Below, one piece after another: positions 22,710 through 31,636 of a stretch of DNA of 64,000 nucleotides. The notes below the pieces were generated by a model that was not told where the DNA came from, did no database searches, and saw only the letters and a program-made list of their open reading frames with translations. A program made the translations under genes and the position numbers. The stretch lies in assembly GCF_000350225.1 (NCBI RefSeq), contig NW_005179040.1:143212-207211 (forward strand). Reading direction: 5' to 3'. Positions within the stretch are counted from its first letter, which is position 1, and every line of letters begins with the position of its first letter. The DNA is from Chondrus crispus. Its lineage: Eukaryota > Rhodophyta > Florideophyceae > Gigartinales > Gigartinaceae.

Positions 22710-24410
22710 CTATCCCCGTTGTGCGTGCGACGCTTGCGTGGGTAAGGGTAGCCTTTTCCTTCGGAAATATGTGACTACTGCGCTGCGGGGGATCTGCTCA
22801 ATAGGTTCCCACGTTGCGTCCTCGATGGTATACCCATACCACCTCACTTTGAGAATTAATTTCTCCTCGTCGTAGCCGTGGTCAACGATCTTGTCGATCA
22901 CATACTCCTGACTCTCGGCTCCTTCTTCCTGCGTGTCCAACTGTCCTTCCCCCTTCCGAAGATCTTCCGACTCATCCTCATCTCTGGACTTTCCGAACTC
23001 GCGTAGGTCTGGAGGTGTCTCCGTTGTCGGCGTTCGACCAACTAAATTATCCTGGTCCCCCGTCGTAGGCGCACGGGTGTGAGAACGTTCCTCGGCCTCC
23101 ATTGCCTCTCCTTCTTCGTTTAACTCCGGCTCTCCCAGGAACTGTAGCGCTTGACGTAGGCCGGTTATCGGCGCATAGTCCATTGGGCTTGGGGCTAATT
23201 CCACCCTGTCTCGCGATACGCGTTCCTCCTGATCGCCAATGGCAATGACTACCGTATGTTGATCCGATCTTCTGACCTGATAAGGCCCTGTAGCGACTTG
23301 TGCGAGCTTATGTTTCGGTTCGCTAGCCGTGCCCTGCTCCTTCCGGAGGAACACGTAGGACCCTGGTGGGATCTCAGATTGCGGCTTGCGAAGGCGTGCG
23401 TCGAAATTTCGCTTGCATCGGGCTTGTTCCTTTCGCAAACTCCTATCGGCGCTTCGCATTAGGCTCTCCAACCACGACTGCCATTTCAGGTAGTATGCTC
23501 GTGACGAGCTGAAGTTCTCCAAAGTTGGTTGCGCTTGTAACGCAATGTTTCTCGGCGCCCGAGCCAACACCAGCTCGAAGGGCGCAATGTTCGTAGTTCG
23601 ATGAACTTGTGTGTTGTAGGCGAACGTCACAGCGTCGCTAAATAAGTCCCAGTCCTTGGGATGCTCTCCAACGTATTTTCGCAACGCGGAAGTCAGCGTG
23701 CGGTTAAATCTCTCAACTTGGCCGTTGGCTTGCGGGTGGTACGTAGTCGTGAACACATTGCGTATACCAAGAATTCGGCAGACATTCTGAAAGAACCGGG
23801 CCGTGAACTGTGTTCCATTGTCGGACAGCAGCTTGACCGGCGGTCCGTACACGAATACCCAATGGTGAACGAAGGCTTGTGCGATGTGCGCAGCTGATAT
23901 CTTCTTCAACGGTACGGTTCGTACCAGTTTCGAGTATCGATCGCTGATCACGAGAATATACCGATTTCCTCGCTTAGTTGTAATTAGCTCGCCGAGGATG
24001 TCGATGGCGACAAATTCCAGCGGCGCTTTGGGCGTGAACAGCTTCATTTCCTTCGTGTTTCTTCTTAACTTCACCCATTCCCGCGCACATGCGGCGCAAT
24101 TCTTCGCGACTGCATAGCAGTCTAGGGCCATCGTAGGCCAATAAAAATATCTTCTCAAAGTCTTGTAAAGTTTCCTGCCTCCCGGGTGGCCTGCCAATTT
24201 TGCTTAGTGGCTCAACCCTAGGACGCGGACCCTTAACGATTGTGGTATTACCACTTGTACAAACTCTGCCGCGGTACGGCATAAAGTTCCTTCAAGTTCC
24301 TCGGTCTCCGTGCTGAACGTTCTCACCTTTCCGGCGTTCATTTCTTCCTTGATGCGGTTGCAGAAGGGGTCGACGGCTTGCTCGCGAATGAGCTCCTCCG
24401 GAGTGACAGC
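22710..24410 (-). pseudogene. pol: Integrase and chromodomain of element C
   Basis: Leftward. Zinc finger LSH..GHPGGRKLYKTLRRYFYW..CAACAREW, catalytic core with VAIDILGEL, LLSDNGTQFTARFF and YHPQANGQVERFNRT, a basic GPY/F-like module (KLAQVATGPYQVRRSDQ), an acidic linker, then a chromodomain (VDHGYDEEKLILKVRWYGY). The catalytic Asp, Asp and Glu are all present. A TAA at 24204-24206 falls inside the zinc finger (relatives have Tyr or similar), and a frame change near 24415 separates it from RNase H, so the polyprotein is interrupted twice. Confidence 0.9.
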
Positions 24411-26215
24411 TTGGAATTGATGGAGGCGATCAGGGGCGGTTCCCCCTCAAGAGCGAGGATGTCGTCTGCCGCGTCAATACTTTCCTCGTCCTCCACTGTA
24501 CCCTCGGCCGGTTCGGCCATAAAGCAAGGGATTTCGTCGTCGATTTCGTCGACGGTTTCTCCTGCGGTTCGCAACCTTGACAAAGCGTCCGCCTGGCTGT
24601 TAGCCTTTCCCTTTTTGTACTTGATTTCAAAATCGAATTCCGAGAGGCGTAGCCTCCATCGGATTAATCTCCCGCTGGGGTCGGTTACGTTCATCAACCA
24701 CCTCAATGAGGCATGGTCGGTATGCACGACGAAGTGCTCGCCATATAGATATGGTCTTAAAGTCTGTACGGCCCAAATTACCGCTAGACTTTCTTTTTCT
24801 GATACAGAATAGTTTCTCTCGGCTGCGGCTAACGTTCTTGAAAAGAACCCGATGGGTTTGCGTTGCGCATCCGGGTGTGTTTGAAATAGTGCAGCGCCTA
24901 TTTGGTAGTCGCTTGCATCGGTATCTACCGAGTAGGGTAGGTCCTTCTTCGGCAGCGCCAACGCCGGCGGTGCCAAGATGGCGTCCTTGAGCTTATGAAA
25001 AACTTTCTCGCACGGTTCGTCGAATCCTTCCAACTGGACCGGTTGTCCTTTCTTCAGTAGTTGGTTTAGAGGGTGCGCGATTTTCGCATACTGCGGAACG
25101 AACCTGCGGTAGACATTGCAGAGTCCCAGGAAGCTCCTGAGCTGTGTCTGTGTTCGCGGGTACCGCACTTGTTCCAACGCGGCGGTTCGCGCGACATCGA
25201 CTTCTAGCGTACCTGGGCGGACGACGTGGCCCAGGTACTTGATCTTTTCCACGAAAAATTCGCACTTGCGAAGCTTGAGCTTCACACCTGCCTTCTCCAA
25301 TACAGAAAGTATTTCATCCACGTGCACGATGTGCTCCTCCCACGACTTGCTAAAAATGATTATGTCGTCTAGATACACCAAACAGCATTTCCAACGGAAC
25401 GGAGAGAGCAGGATATCCATTGCTCTCTGAAACGTCGCTGGCGCGTTAGTTAGCCCGAAGGGCATTCTTGAGAAGCGATACAGACCTGAGTGACACGAAA
25501 ATGCGGTCTTGTCGCGGTCGCACTCAGGGATAGGCATCTGCCAATATCCCGAAATCGCGTCCAACGCGGAGAAAACCTTGGTGTCACCAAGCGAGTCCAG
25601 GCACTCATCCATGCGCGGTAAGGGGTACGTGTCCTTCACCGTTACTGCGTTCAGCCTGCGGTAGTCTACGCAAAAACGCATTGACCCATCCGGCTTTGGC
25701 ACCAGCAACACGGGCGACGCCCATTCTGACTGCGCTGGTTCTATCACTCCTGCCTCCAACATCTTCTGCACCTCTGCATCTTCTACTTCGCGGGCTTTAG
25801 GTCCGGCCCGATACGGGGCTTGTGCGATGGGGCGAGTCTCGGGTATCAACTTGATCCGATGGACGGTGGTATTAATTTCGCCAAGCGTCCCATCCCATAT
25901 CCTTGAATACTTCTTCAACATCCGACGGAACCGCTCGCGCAGCCGTTCCGGCACGTGGCTCAGGTCGAGGTCCTCCACGTCCGGCGGTGGCGGCTCAATC
26001 CTGCGTTGCGGCTTCGTAGATGCCGACGCGGAGAGCCCTGCCGACCGTTCTTCTGGCTGGTCCTCGCGCGCTTGATCCGACGGTTCGCATCTTGTCTCGC
26101 CCGTAGGCGTCTTGGTGGAATTAGGAAAATTTTCCTTCTTCCTTTCTTGAATTCCGAGAACTTCACCAATGGTGGTGTTGCTCTCGAGCGCGGCTCTCGG
26201 GTGCGGTAATAATTA
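24338..26215 (-). CDS. pol: Reverse transcriptase and RNase H of element C
   Basis: Open frame from about 26215, just after the protease stop, to 24338; the frame contains no Met near its start (a GTG is at 25978). RT: EWASPVLLVPKPDGSMRF, CVDYRRLN, CLVYLDDIIIFSKS with catalytic YLDD. RNase H: VDTDASDYQIGAAL, EKESLAVIWAVQTL, HTDHASLRWLM, QADALSRL. N-terminal ~80 residues are Pro/Glu/Ser-rich. The last ~25 codons are out of frame after the change near 24415. RT and RNase H look catalytically complete. Confidence 0.9.
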
Positions 26216-26223
26216 TTACAGAA

Positions 26224-27414
26224 TTAATTCTGCCACCACTTGGCCTTTTGCACCCTGACAGGGTACGTCCTAAAATTCGCAACGAGTAAACGAAATGGCC
26301 TGTCAGGCTCGACCTGAACGACACCATTCGTGCACGTCAACCCGTGCCTTTCGTACAACGACGAGTACGGCTGAACCACAACCAAGCCCGCCCTCTTCGA
26401 GGTGCATTCCACGACGCGTTGCGTCCCTGGCTCGATAGTCGTGGCTCTTGCCACTTTTACCTTAGGGGAAATTCGCTCCCCCTTTCCATCATTCTCGTCC
26501 TCTCCTGCGACGAGATTCTTCTTCCCTTTTCTCGTCGAGAACGGCCTAACTATCCGAACCTCCGAGAAATCCGCCAACTCAACCGTTTTCTTCCTTGGAT
26601 AAATTGCTTCCACAAACCGGTCACAGTAGTCCGCGCCTAGAATTAGCGGGACGGCTAGTTTTTCGCATACAATAAACTCGGCTGCGGCCACAAATTTTCC
26701 AAGCCTCACAGGCATTCTAATTGTGCCGAGAGTCCGGAGTGGCCTATTGTTCGCGTCGCCGATATCTTGGGTCGGTCCGTAGGACACTAGAGATTCCATT
26801 CCAGCTGGGAGTTCCGATTTTCGCACAAGGTTTGGTCCCGCGCCGGTGTCTAAAACAGACAACACCCGGCTCATCAATCCAATTGTGGGTCCGATGTCCG
26901 CGTAAACTTTGTAGTTTTTTCGCGCAAGGACCAAAATCTTCTCGGGACACTCCCTTCGCTTAACCCTGTACCAGGGTCTTCGAACTTCTTCCAGCGGATG
27001 ATCTCGGGCTCGGCTCAAAATTTTCTTGACTTGAGCTGGCCCTTTGGGCTTATCCACCAATCCAACAACCTCCTCCTCGAGGCCTGATTTTTCCTTTAGA
27101 GACGGGGAACGGGGCTGAGCCCCGGGCACAGTACGTCGACCCTGTGCCTCTCGCGACTCATGCGAGATTCCCCTCTCTAGTTTTCCTGCCGCTGCGGGAT
27201 CCTTCTCACATCCGACGGCGCGGGCCCGGCGGTGGGCCCTCTGAAGGGTTGGTTCGACCTCGGCGTTGAAGCACTCGGCGTGCTCGCCGTCTGCGAATCG
27301 AACCAATTCTTGACCTTCAGGTAACTTGTCGATGGTATCCCTAACCTCTCTATCGGAGACAACGCCTCCTAATTTTCCAAAACTCGGTGCATTTCCCGGA
27401 GGGAAAGAATGCAC
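26224..27414 (-). CDS. pro: Protease and downstream domain of element C
   Basis: 396 codons overlapping the end of gag by 46 bases in the -1 frame. The active-site loop is VLSVLDTGAGPNLVRK, with LAVPLILGADYCDRFVEAI as the second conserved strand pair of a retropepsin. The C-terminal ~110 residues (RVVECTSKRAGLVVVQP, TNGVVQVEPDRPFRLLVANF) form a conserved post-protease domain also seen in element A (TNGVAEVLPNQTF, VIVANFSRR). The residues before the DTG are basic and Pro-rich. Probably expressed as a Gag-Pro fusion. Confidence 0.85.
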   Translation of the reverse strand: MHSFPPGNAPSFGKLGGVVSDREVRDTIDKLPEGQELVRFADGEHAECFNAEVEPTLQRAHRRARAVGCEKDPAAAGKLERGISHESREAQGRRTVPGAQPRSPSLKEKSGLEEEVVGLVDKPKGPAQVKKILSRARDHPLEEVRRPWYRVKRRECPEKILVLARKNYKVYADIGPTIGLMSRVLSVLDTGAGPNLVRKSELPAGMESLVSYGPTQDIGDANNRPLRTLGTIRMPVRLGKFVAAAEFIVCEKLAVPLILGADYCDRFVEAIYPRKKTVELADFSEVRIVRPFSTRKGKKNLVAGEDENDGKGERISPKVKVARATTIEPGTQRVVECTSKRAGLVVVQPYSSLYERHGLTCTNGVVQVEPDRPFRLLVANFRTYPVRVQKAKWWQN

Positions 27415-29483
27415 GTTGGCGCAGCGTGCCCCTTTTCATAGCAATGATAGCACACCAGACCGTGCGTCTGGACGGGATACGGCGTCCTAGGTTCTCCACG
27501 GGCCGGCGGCCTTCCTTGGCGTTGCGGCCTTCCCAACCAGCCTGGCCTTCGAAACGTCGTACCCTTGTCTTCCATCGGAATGCGCGGCGCCGGCGTGTGG
27601 CCGTGCCCCCGAAACATCATCACGGGATCCGTGGGCTCTGAAAACGACTCCGTAGTGTATGCAGGCGTCGGTAAAGTTGACGACCCGCTGTCCCCGTAGT
27701 CCTCGTGTCCGTAGCCCTCCGATGGCTCAATGAACTCGCCTTCGGCTACTAACGCTCCTTCGTAGTGATTTTCGCTACTCCCCTGCGCACCGCGCTCATC
27801 TGACGCGGAAATGGACTCGGCTAAATGGACGGCGGCGTGACTTTTGCGACCGGGATAAGAAGCCCTCGGCTTCTTACCCGCCCTAATTGTCGACGGCGTC
27901 TGAATCGTGACCTTCTTGGTCTTCTTGTCCTTAGCGCGGCTCGCCGAGCCATGCGCCTTCGCGTAATTAACTAGTCTCAAAAACGAAACGTCCCGATTGT
28001 CTTGTCGGTATTGAGATACCATCGGCTTGATACTCGAATCGAGTCCTTCAATAAACATCGTCATTTGTTCTTCCATCGAATATACGTTTCCACATCGATT
28101 GCTTGCGTCCGTCAGACGGATATAAAATTCCATCTCGTCTTCAGACGGTCTTTGCTGAACTTCTCGCAATGCGAGCACGGCTTGACGGATCGCCTCGTCG
28201 GTTGCGAAACTCCTCAACAACCACTGTACGGCCTCCGTCCAAACGGTTATCTTTCCGTGATGGGCCCCGGCCGTCTGAGACACCGAAGTGTACTGTCTCA
28301 AGGCGATGCCGCTTAAAAATTCAGGCAACAGGCAGATCGCTTGCCCCTCGTTCATTTCTTGAGTATCGAACTCCTGAACTAATTTTGCCAAAAAATCCAA
28401 CACAAGGACCCCGTCCTCTCCTGTGAACGTGTTGTCCTTCTTCACCTTAGGCGGAATATCTCTCCTGATTTTTCGCACGGCGGTCCGCCGGGAACTTGAC
28501 AAATATGTCTGCGGGTTCCGCAAGCGGTACGTTCGGTACGAAAGTAACTTCTTGAAGAGGTAGTTGGTCGGATTCAGCTCCTCCAACTTCTCCCATCGCG
28601 GCCCGCGCCGCGTTGCGACATCTTCGGGCTCCGCGTCCTTGTCTCTCCGCGAGGCGGACGAAGTGACTCCGCCTCGTCTGGAGGACATTTTCTTGCTTGA
28701 CGAAATTCCGTTTCCGTCTTCTGAACGGCGTTCGGAATCGCCCGAATGGTTCGACGGACCGCCGTTACCATCTTCGGAGGGACCAAGCGACTCCGACTGT
28801 GAGTCGCGGTTCTCCGGATCGTCACTACAGTGACCCTTGCTTGCACGTCGCTTGTCCTTCTTCGAGGGCTTCGACTTAGAACTCCGCTGCCGAGCGGGCT
28901 TGTCCTTCTTCGACCGACGGTCGTCCTCTCTACCCGAAGGGAGCGGCTCGTCGTCCGATCCTTGCGGAGCTTGATCCGCGGCCTGCTCAAGGTCCTTGAG
29001 ACGTTGCGCGGCGCGATCGAATCGGTCATCGATGCTTGCTCTGAATTTTCCTAAGGACTCCAAGGCTTGATTCGCGTCGCGCCTCGCGTCCTTGACCGAA
29101 ATTTTCAACGAGGCTAGGACCTCCGGCTCCAGACCGTCGGTCGCCTCACCTCGCTCCTTCTCGACGAGATCCACTCGAGCCGATAGCTCTCCCAAAACGG
29201 TGTGGAACTCGGATGCTTGCAACTCCAGTTGCTTCCGGACGAGGGCTAATTCAGCCTCGAGATTTTTCTTCGCTTCTTCGCGAATTTCGCTGCTCATCTT
29301 CTCCAACTTCTCGTCGAGGTCAGTCTTGTCGGCGGCTATCCCCGTAGGGGATTCTTGATCTCCGGGGTCCGTGGCCGTATTGGCCTGGCTCCGGGTGCGA
29401 GGACCCCTCGGGATCCTCGACGCTCGTGCCGATCCGGCTCTGCTCGCCCCGGGACCGACGTCCCCGGGTGCGCTTGTTGACAT
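27369..29483 (-). CDS. gag: Gag of element C (704 codons)
   Basis: Structural protein. ATG at 29483, 152 bp after the PBS. Residues ~55-170 form a coiled coil (LDEKLEKMSSEIREEAKKN onward); ~175-300 are a highly charged Ser/Lys/Asp linker; ~340-510 match a retrotransposon Gag capsid domain (FTGEDGVLVLDFLAKLVQEF; ALREVQQRPSEDEMEFYIRL); a CCHC zinc knuckle CYHCYEKGHAAPTC lies near residue 685. Intact. Overlaps the protease frame at its 3' end. Confidence 0.9.
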   Translation of the reverse strand: MSTSAPGDVGPGASRAGSARASRIPRGPRTRSQANTATDPGDQESPTGIAADKTDLDEKLEKMSSEIREEAKKNLEAELALVRKQLELQASEFHTVLGELSARVDLVEKERGEATDGLEPEVLASLKISVKDARRDANQALESLGKFRASIDDRFDRAAQRLKDLEQAADQAPQGSDDEPLPSGREDDRRSKKDKPARQRSSKSKPSKKDKRRASKGHCSDDPENRDSQSESLGPSEDGNGGPSNHSGDSERRSEDGNGISSSKKMSSRRGGVTSSASRRDKDAEPEDVATRRGPRWEKLEELNPTNYLFKKLLSYRTYRLRNPQTYLSSSRRTAVRKIRRDIPPKVKKDNTFTGEDGVLVLDFLAKLVQEFDTQEMNEGQAICLLPEFLSGIALRQYTSVSQTAGAHHGKITVWTEAVQWLLRSFATDEAIRQAVLALREVQQRPSEDEMEFYIRLTDASNRCGNVYSMEEQMTMFIEGLDSSIKPMVSQYRQDNRDVSFLRLVNYAKAHGSASRAKDKKTKKVTIQTPSTIRAGKKPRASYPGRKSHAAVHLAESISASDERGAQGSSENHYEGALVAEGEFIEPSEGYGHEDYGDSGSSTLPTPAYTTESFSEPTDPVMMFRGHGHTPAPRIPMEDKGTTFRRPGWLGRPQRQGRPPARGEPRTPYPVQTHGLVCYHCYEKGHAAPTCILSLREMHRVLEN

Positions 29484-29635
29484 CGCCCGTACGACCGGAC
29501 CTACGCAGCAAAAAGGTTACAAACAAAAAGAAAATAAAAAAAGAGTCCGTTACCCAGACCACTTTTGTAGTGTGTCTCCAGGTCAGGTTTGTCGTAGGAA
29601 AAAGTCTTGATCAGGTTTCCTGTACACCAAAAATT

Positions 29636-29652
29636 CTAGGTCGGGAGACCAC
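29636..29652 (-). promoter_or_regulatory. Primer-binding site of element C
   Basis: Read leftward TGGTCTCCCGACC followed by CTAGAA, four bases inside the 5' LTR. The first 13 bases equal the site of A-family copy A3. Confidence 0.7.
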
Positions 29653-29656
29653 TTTT

Positions 29657-30674
29657 GTAGTGCAATGCGCCTGTCGGGCAGAGACCGCGGTCCGATGGTC
29701 CAGCAAAAACAACAACAGCAACAAAAAGAAGAACTGCCGATGGCACAGCGCTACGGAGTGTCCGACTCTCCCTTCTCCGTTTAAACGAGCTTGCGACTCG
29801 TAGTAGCTCGGATCCCTGATGGGGGGGCACAGAGAAATAGCCCGGCCCGGGATCGGTGTGGTAGAGACTTGCGAAGAGATCTGCTCGACGAGTGTGGAGT
29901 GGGGCGCGTACGTAGGTACCCCGGTTCCACTCGGTTGTAAGGCCCATGCTCGTTGAGCTTCTTCGACACCTTGTAACGCGACAAGGCCTTCGACGGGGGC
30001 GTCGCAACGCAGCCCGACGGGATGAAATGAAAGTAGCAGCGCTACGTCAACCGTGCCGCCCGATGGCTCGAAACACCTACACCGGTTCGGTCGCAACCGA
30101 CACCGATCGTACCAACACTGGGTCGTAATACGACGGAGCCCTTCGAGGGAGACGTCGTTGCAACGGTCTCCGTCGGAAAATGGGTCACAGTAGCAGCGCT
30201 ACGTCAACTGTGTCGCCCGATAGCTCGAAACACCTACACCGGTTCGGTCGCAACCGAGGCCGATGGCACCAACACAAGATAAGGGAAAAATAGGTAGAAT
30301 TAGAGATAGAAAAGGATAGGGAAATAAAAGAAAGAGAAAACGGAACCCCGAGCGATAGAGGGTGCCGTAGGCTTAGGTAAAAGGGAGCGTCTTGATAGAG
30401 ACGGACTTCGACCAAGGCGACATTCAACTCCAGCAACTCGGGTTACCTTTACTGACTTGGTCGTCAGAGGGCTAAGGTATATATCGCCCCGCCGGAGCCA
30501 CTACAGTAGCTCTCGGCGCTAGATCCTAGATCTAATCTAATGTTAAATAACTAATATGCAACTAATTAAAATTAATAATTAAAATAATAAGTGAAATGAT
30601 TTCCACTTTTGCTTGTCATACCCCATCATTTTCATTTCTTTTCACCTCCCTTTTCAGGTGCGTATTGCACTGCA
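29657..30674 (-). repeat. 5' LTR of element C, with internal duplication
   Basis: 1018 bp, ends TGTAGTGCAAT and ATTGCACTGCA. Nearly identical to the 3' LTR but about 154 bp longer: the segment 30033-30118 recurs at 30190-30275, with a 71-bp stretch between them that is absent from the other LTR. Confidence 0.92.
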
Positions 30675-30679
30675 CTTTG
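30675..30679. other. Target-site duplication CTTTG, right copy, of element C
   Basis: Matches 15892-15896 on the other side of element C. Confidence 0.85.
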
Positions 30680-30910
30680 TCTGCGCGCGGAATCCCGTTT
30701 TGGTCACAATAAGTGAGAAACGCGCGACGGACTTCCATCAGTGTTGGTGATTCCCCTAATATGCCACTGTATTTTTGGGACGCGGGAAAACGTTTTTCAG
30801 CAGAGTCAACGCGTCGCCAAGCAGAATCAGTATCATTTGTTGAACGGTCTTCGGGGGAGGCGTCGTGCGTCGCAGTGGCAGTAGAGGCAGCTCCTAAGCG
30901 GCTATGGCGC
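30680..30910 (-). pseudogene. gag: Gag N-terminal fragment of copia element D
   Basis: Leftward frame with EKRFPASQKYSGILGESP and MEVRRAFLTYCDQNGI, reading up to the C insertion and resuming at 15891. Upstream it is cut by the A-family LTR at 30911, so D's 5' LTR and start are lost; the open frame begins in that LTR (MGVFMLQ) by accident. Confidence 0.6.
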
Positions 30911-31579
30911 TGTAGCATAAACACCCCCAACGGAGAGGGGTGTATGCACAGCTCGACGTAGACCCCGTCCGAACGGGAAGACGGGGGTGAAGCGAGACAC
31001 CAGCTAACGGCACCGGGCAGCGGGCCCGGGTAGCGTGGTAGAGCGGGAACGGGGAGGACGCCGGTACGCGCGAGCGGTTCGACGCCTCGACGCCCCGGCG
31101 CGGTACTGGGTGACGATCCAGTACCGACGGGCGGAGGCGGAGCCGGCTCGTGGGCGTACCGCGCGCGTCCTCAACCCGCGCTCGGTGCCGCTCTAAGGTA
31201 GTTAGCGAACGCTACCTTAGAATAAGCGGGAAGTCGGACCTTGACGGTCGGTGGGTGACAAGTCCCTGCTTGTCCTCCTCCACCGCCGCCGGTCCGCTCC
31301 ATATTTAATGTACATAATAACCTATCATAATAGTACAGTACCGATGTACTGTAGCGACGTACTGTAGCGATCGGTCGACACTGTAATACTGTCAGCCATC
31401 GGGGCTGACAGTACACGTGTGTGCGCGCACTTCGTTCCGCGCGTACACGTGTACACGTGCCACCCTGTACTCAGGGGTACACGTGGTGGTACTGTAGAGC
31501 ATCGAGCTCTACAGTAACCGATCCGATTCTGAGTTGATCTAATCTAAGATAAAGCCCCAGGGGGGGGGGTTATACTACA
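30911..31579 (-). repeat. 3' LTR of element A
   Basis: 669 bp, ends TGTAGCATAA and TTATACTACA. In element sense: U3 with hairpins CTGTAGAGC/GCTCTACAG (31492-31514) and CTGTCAGCC/GGCTGACAG (31389-31411), CACGTG palindromes, a TATA-like ATTAAATAT (31301-31309), then leader hairpins CTAAGGTAG/CTACCTTAG (31193-31220) and CGGTACTGG/CCAGTACCG (31101-31126), and a terminal hairpin formed by the CACCCCC and GGGGTGT blocks (30916-30946). Confidence 0.92.
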
Positions 31580-31596
31580 CGGCCCCCCCCTTAAGC
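31580..31596 (-). promoter_or_regulatory. Polypurine tract of element A
   Basis: Read leftward CTTAAGGGGGGGGCCG just before the 3' LTR; the same arrangement follows the LTR at 7641-8324. Confidence 0.7.
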
Positions 31597-31636
31597 GGGG
31601 ACGTCCGCGTCCACGGGTGCTTGTAGAGCGTGAGCC

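Larger units (their letters stand above)
15897..30674 (-). mobile_element. Element C: complete 14.8-kb chromodomain Ty3/gypsy retrotransposon with antisense ORF
   Basis: Bounded by two LTRs (15897-16760 and 29657-30674) and a CTTTG target duplication. Leftward order: 5' LTR, PBS, gag (29483-27369), protease (27414-26224), RT-RNase H (about 26215-24338), integrase-chromodomain (to 22710), a 3.9-kb spacer, then an antisense ORF (16886-18817, rightward), PPT, 3' LTR. About twice the length of a standard gypsy element. One frameshift and one nonsense codon in pol suggest loss of autonomy, but gag, protease and the antisense ORF are open. It sits in gag of element D. Confidence 0.9.

Noticed and set aside
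27365..27420. Canonical slippery heptamer for gag-to-protease -1 frameshift in C
   Set aside because: The overlap and -1 relation are real, but I could not find an X-XXY-YYZ heptamer in the right phase.
29611..30096. Leftward open frame across the C LTR, also present at 15783-16250 and 16022-16522
   Set aside because: Present in both copies simply because LTRs are near-identical; no motif, and the frames differ in extent and continue into non-LTR sequence.
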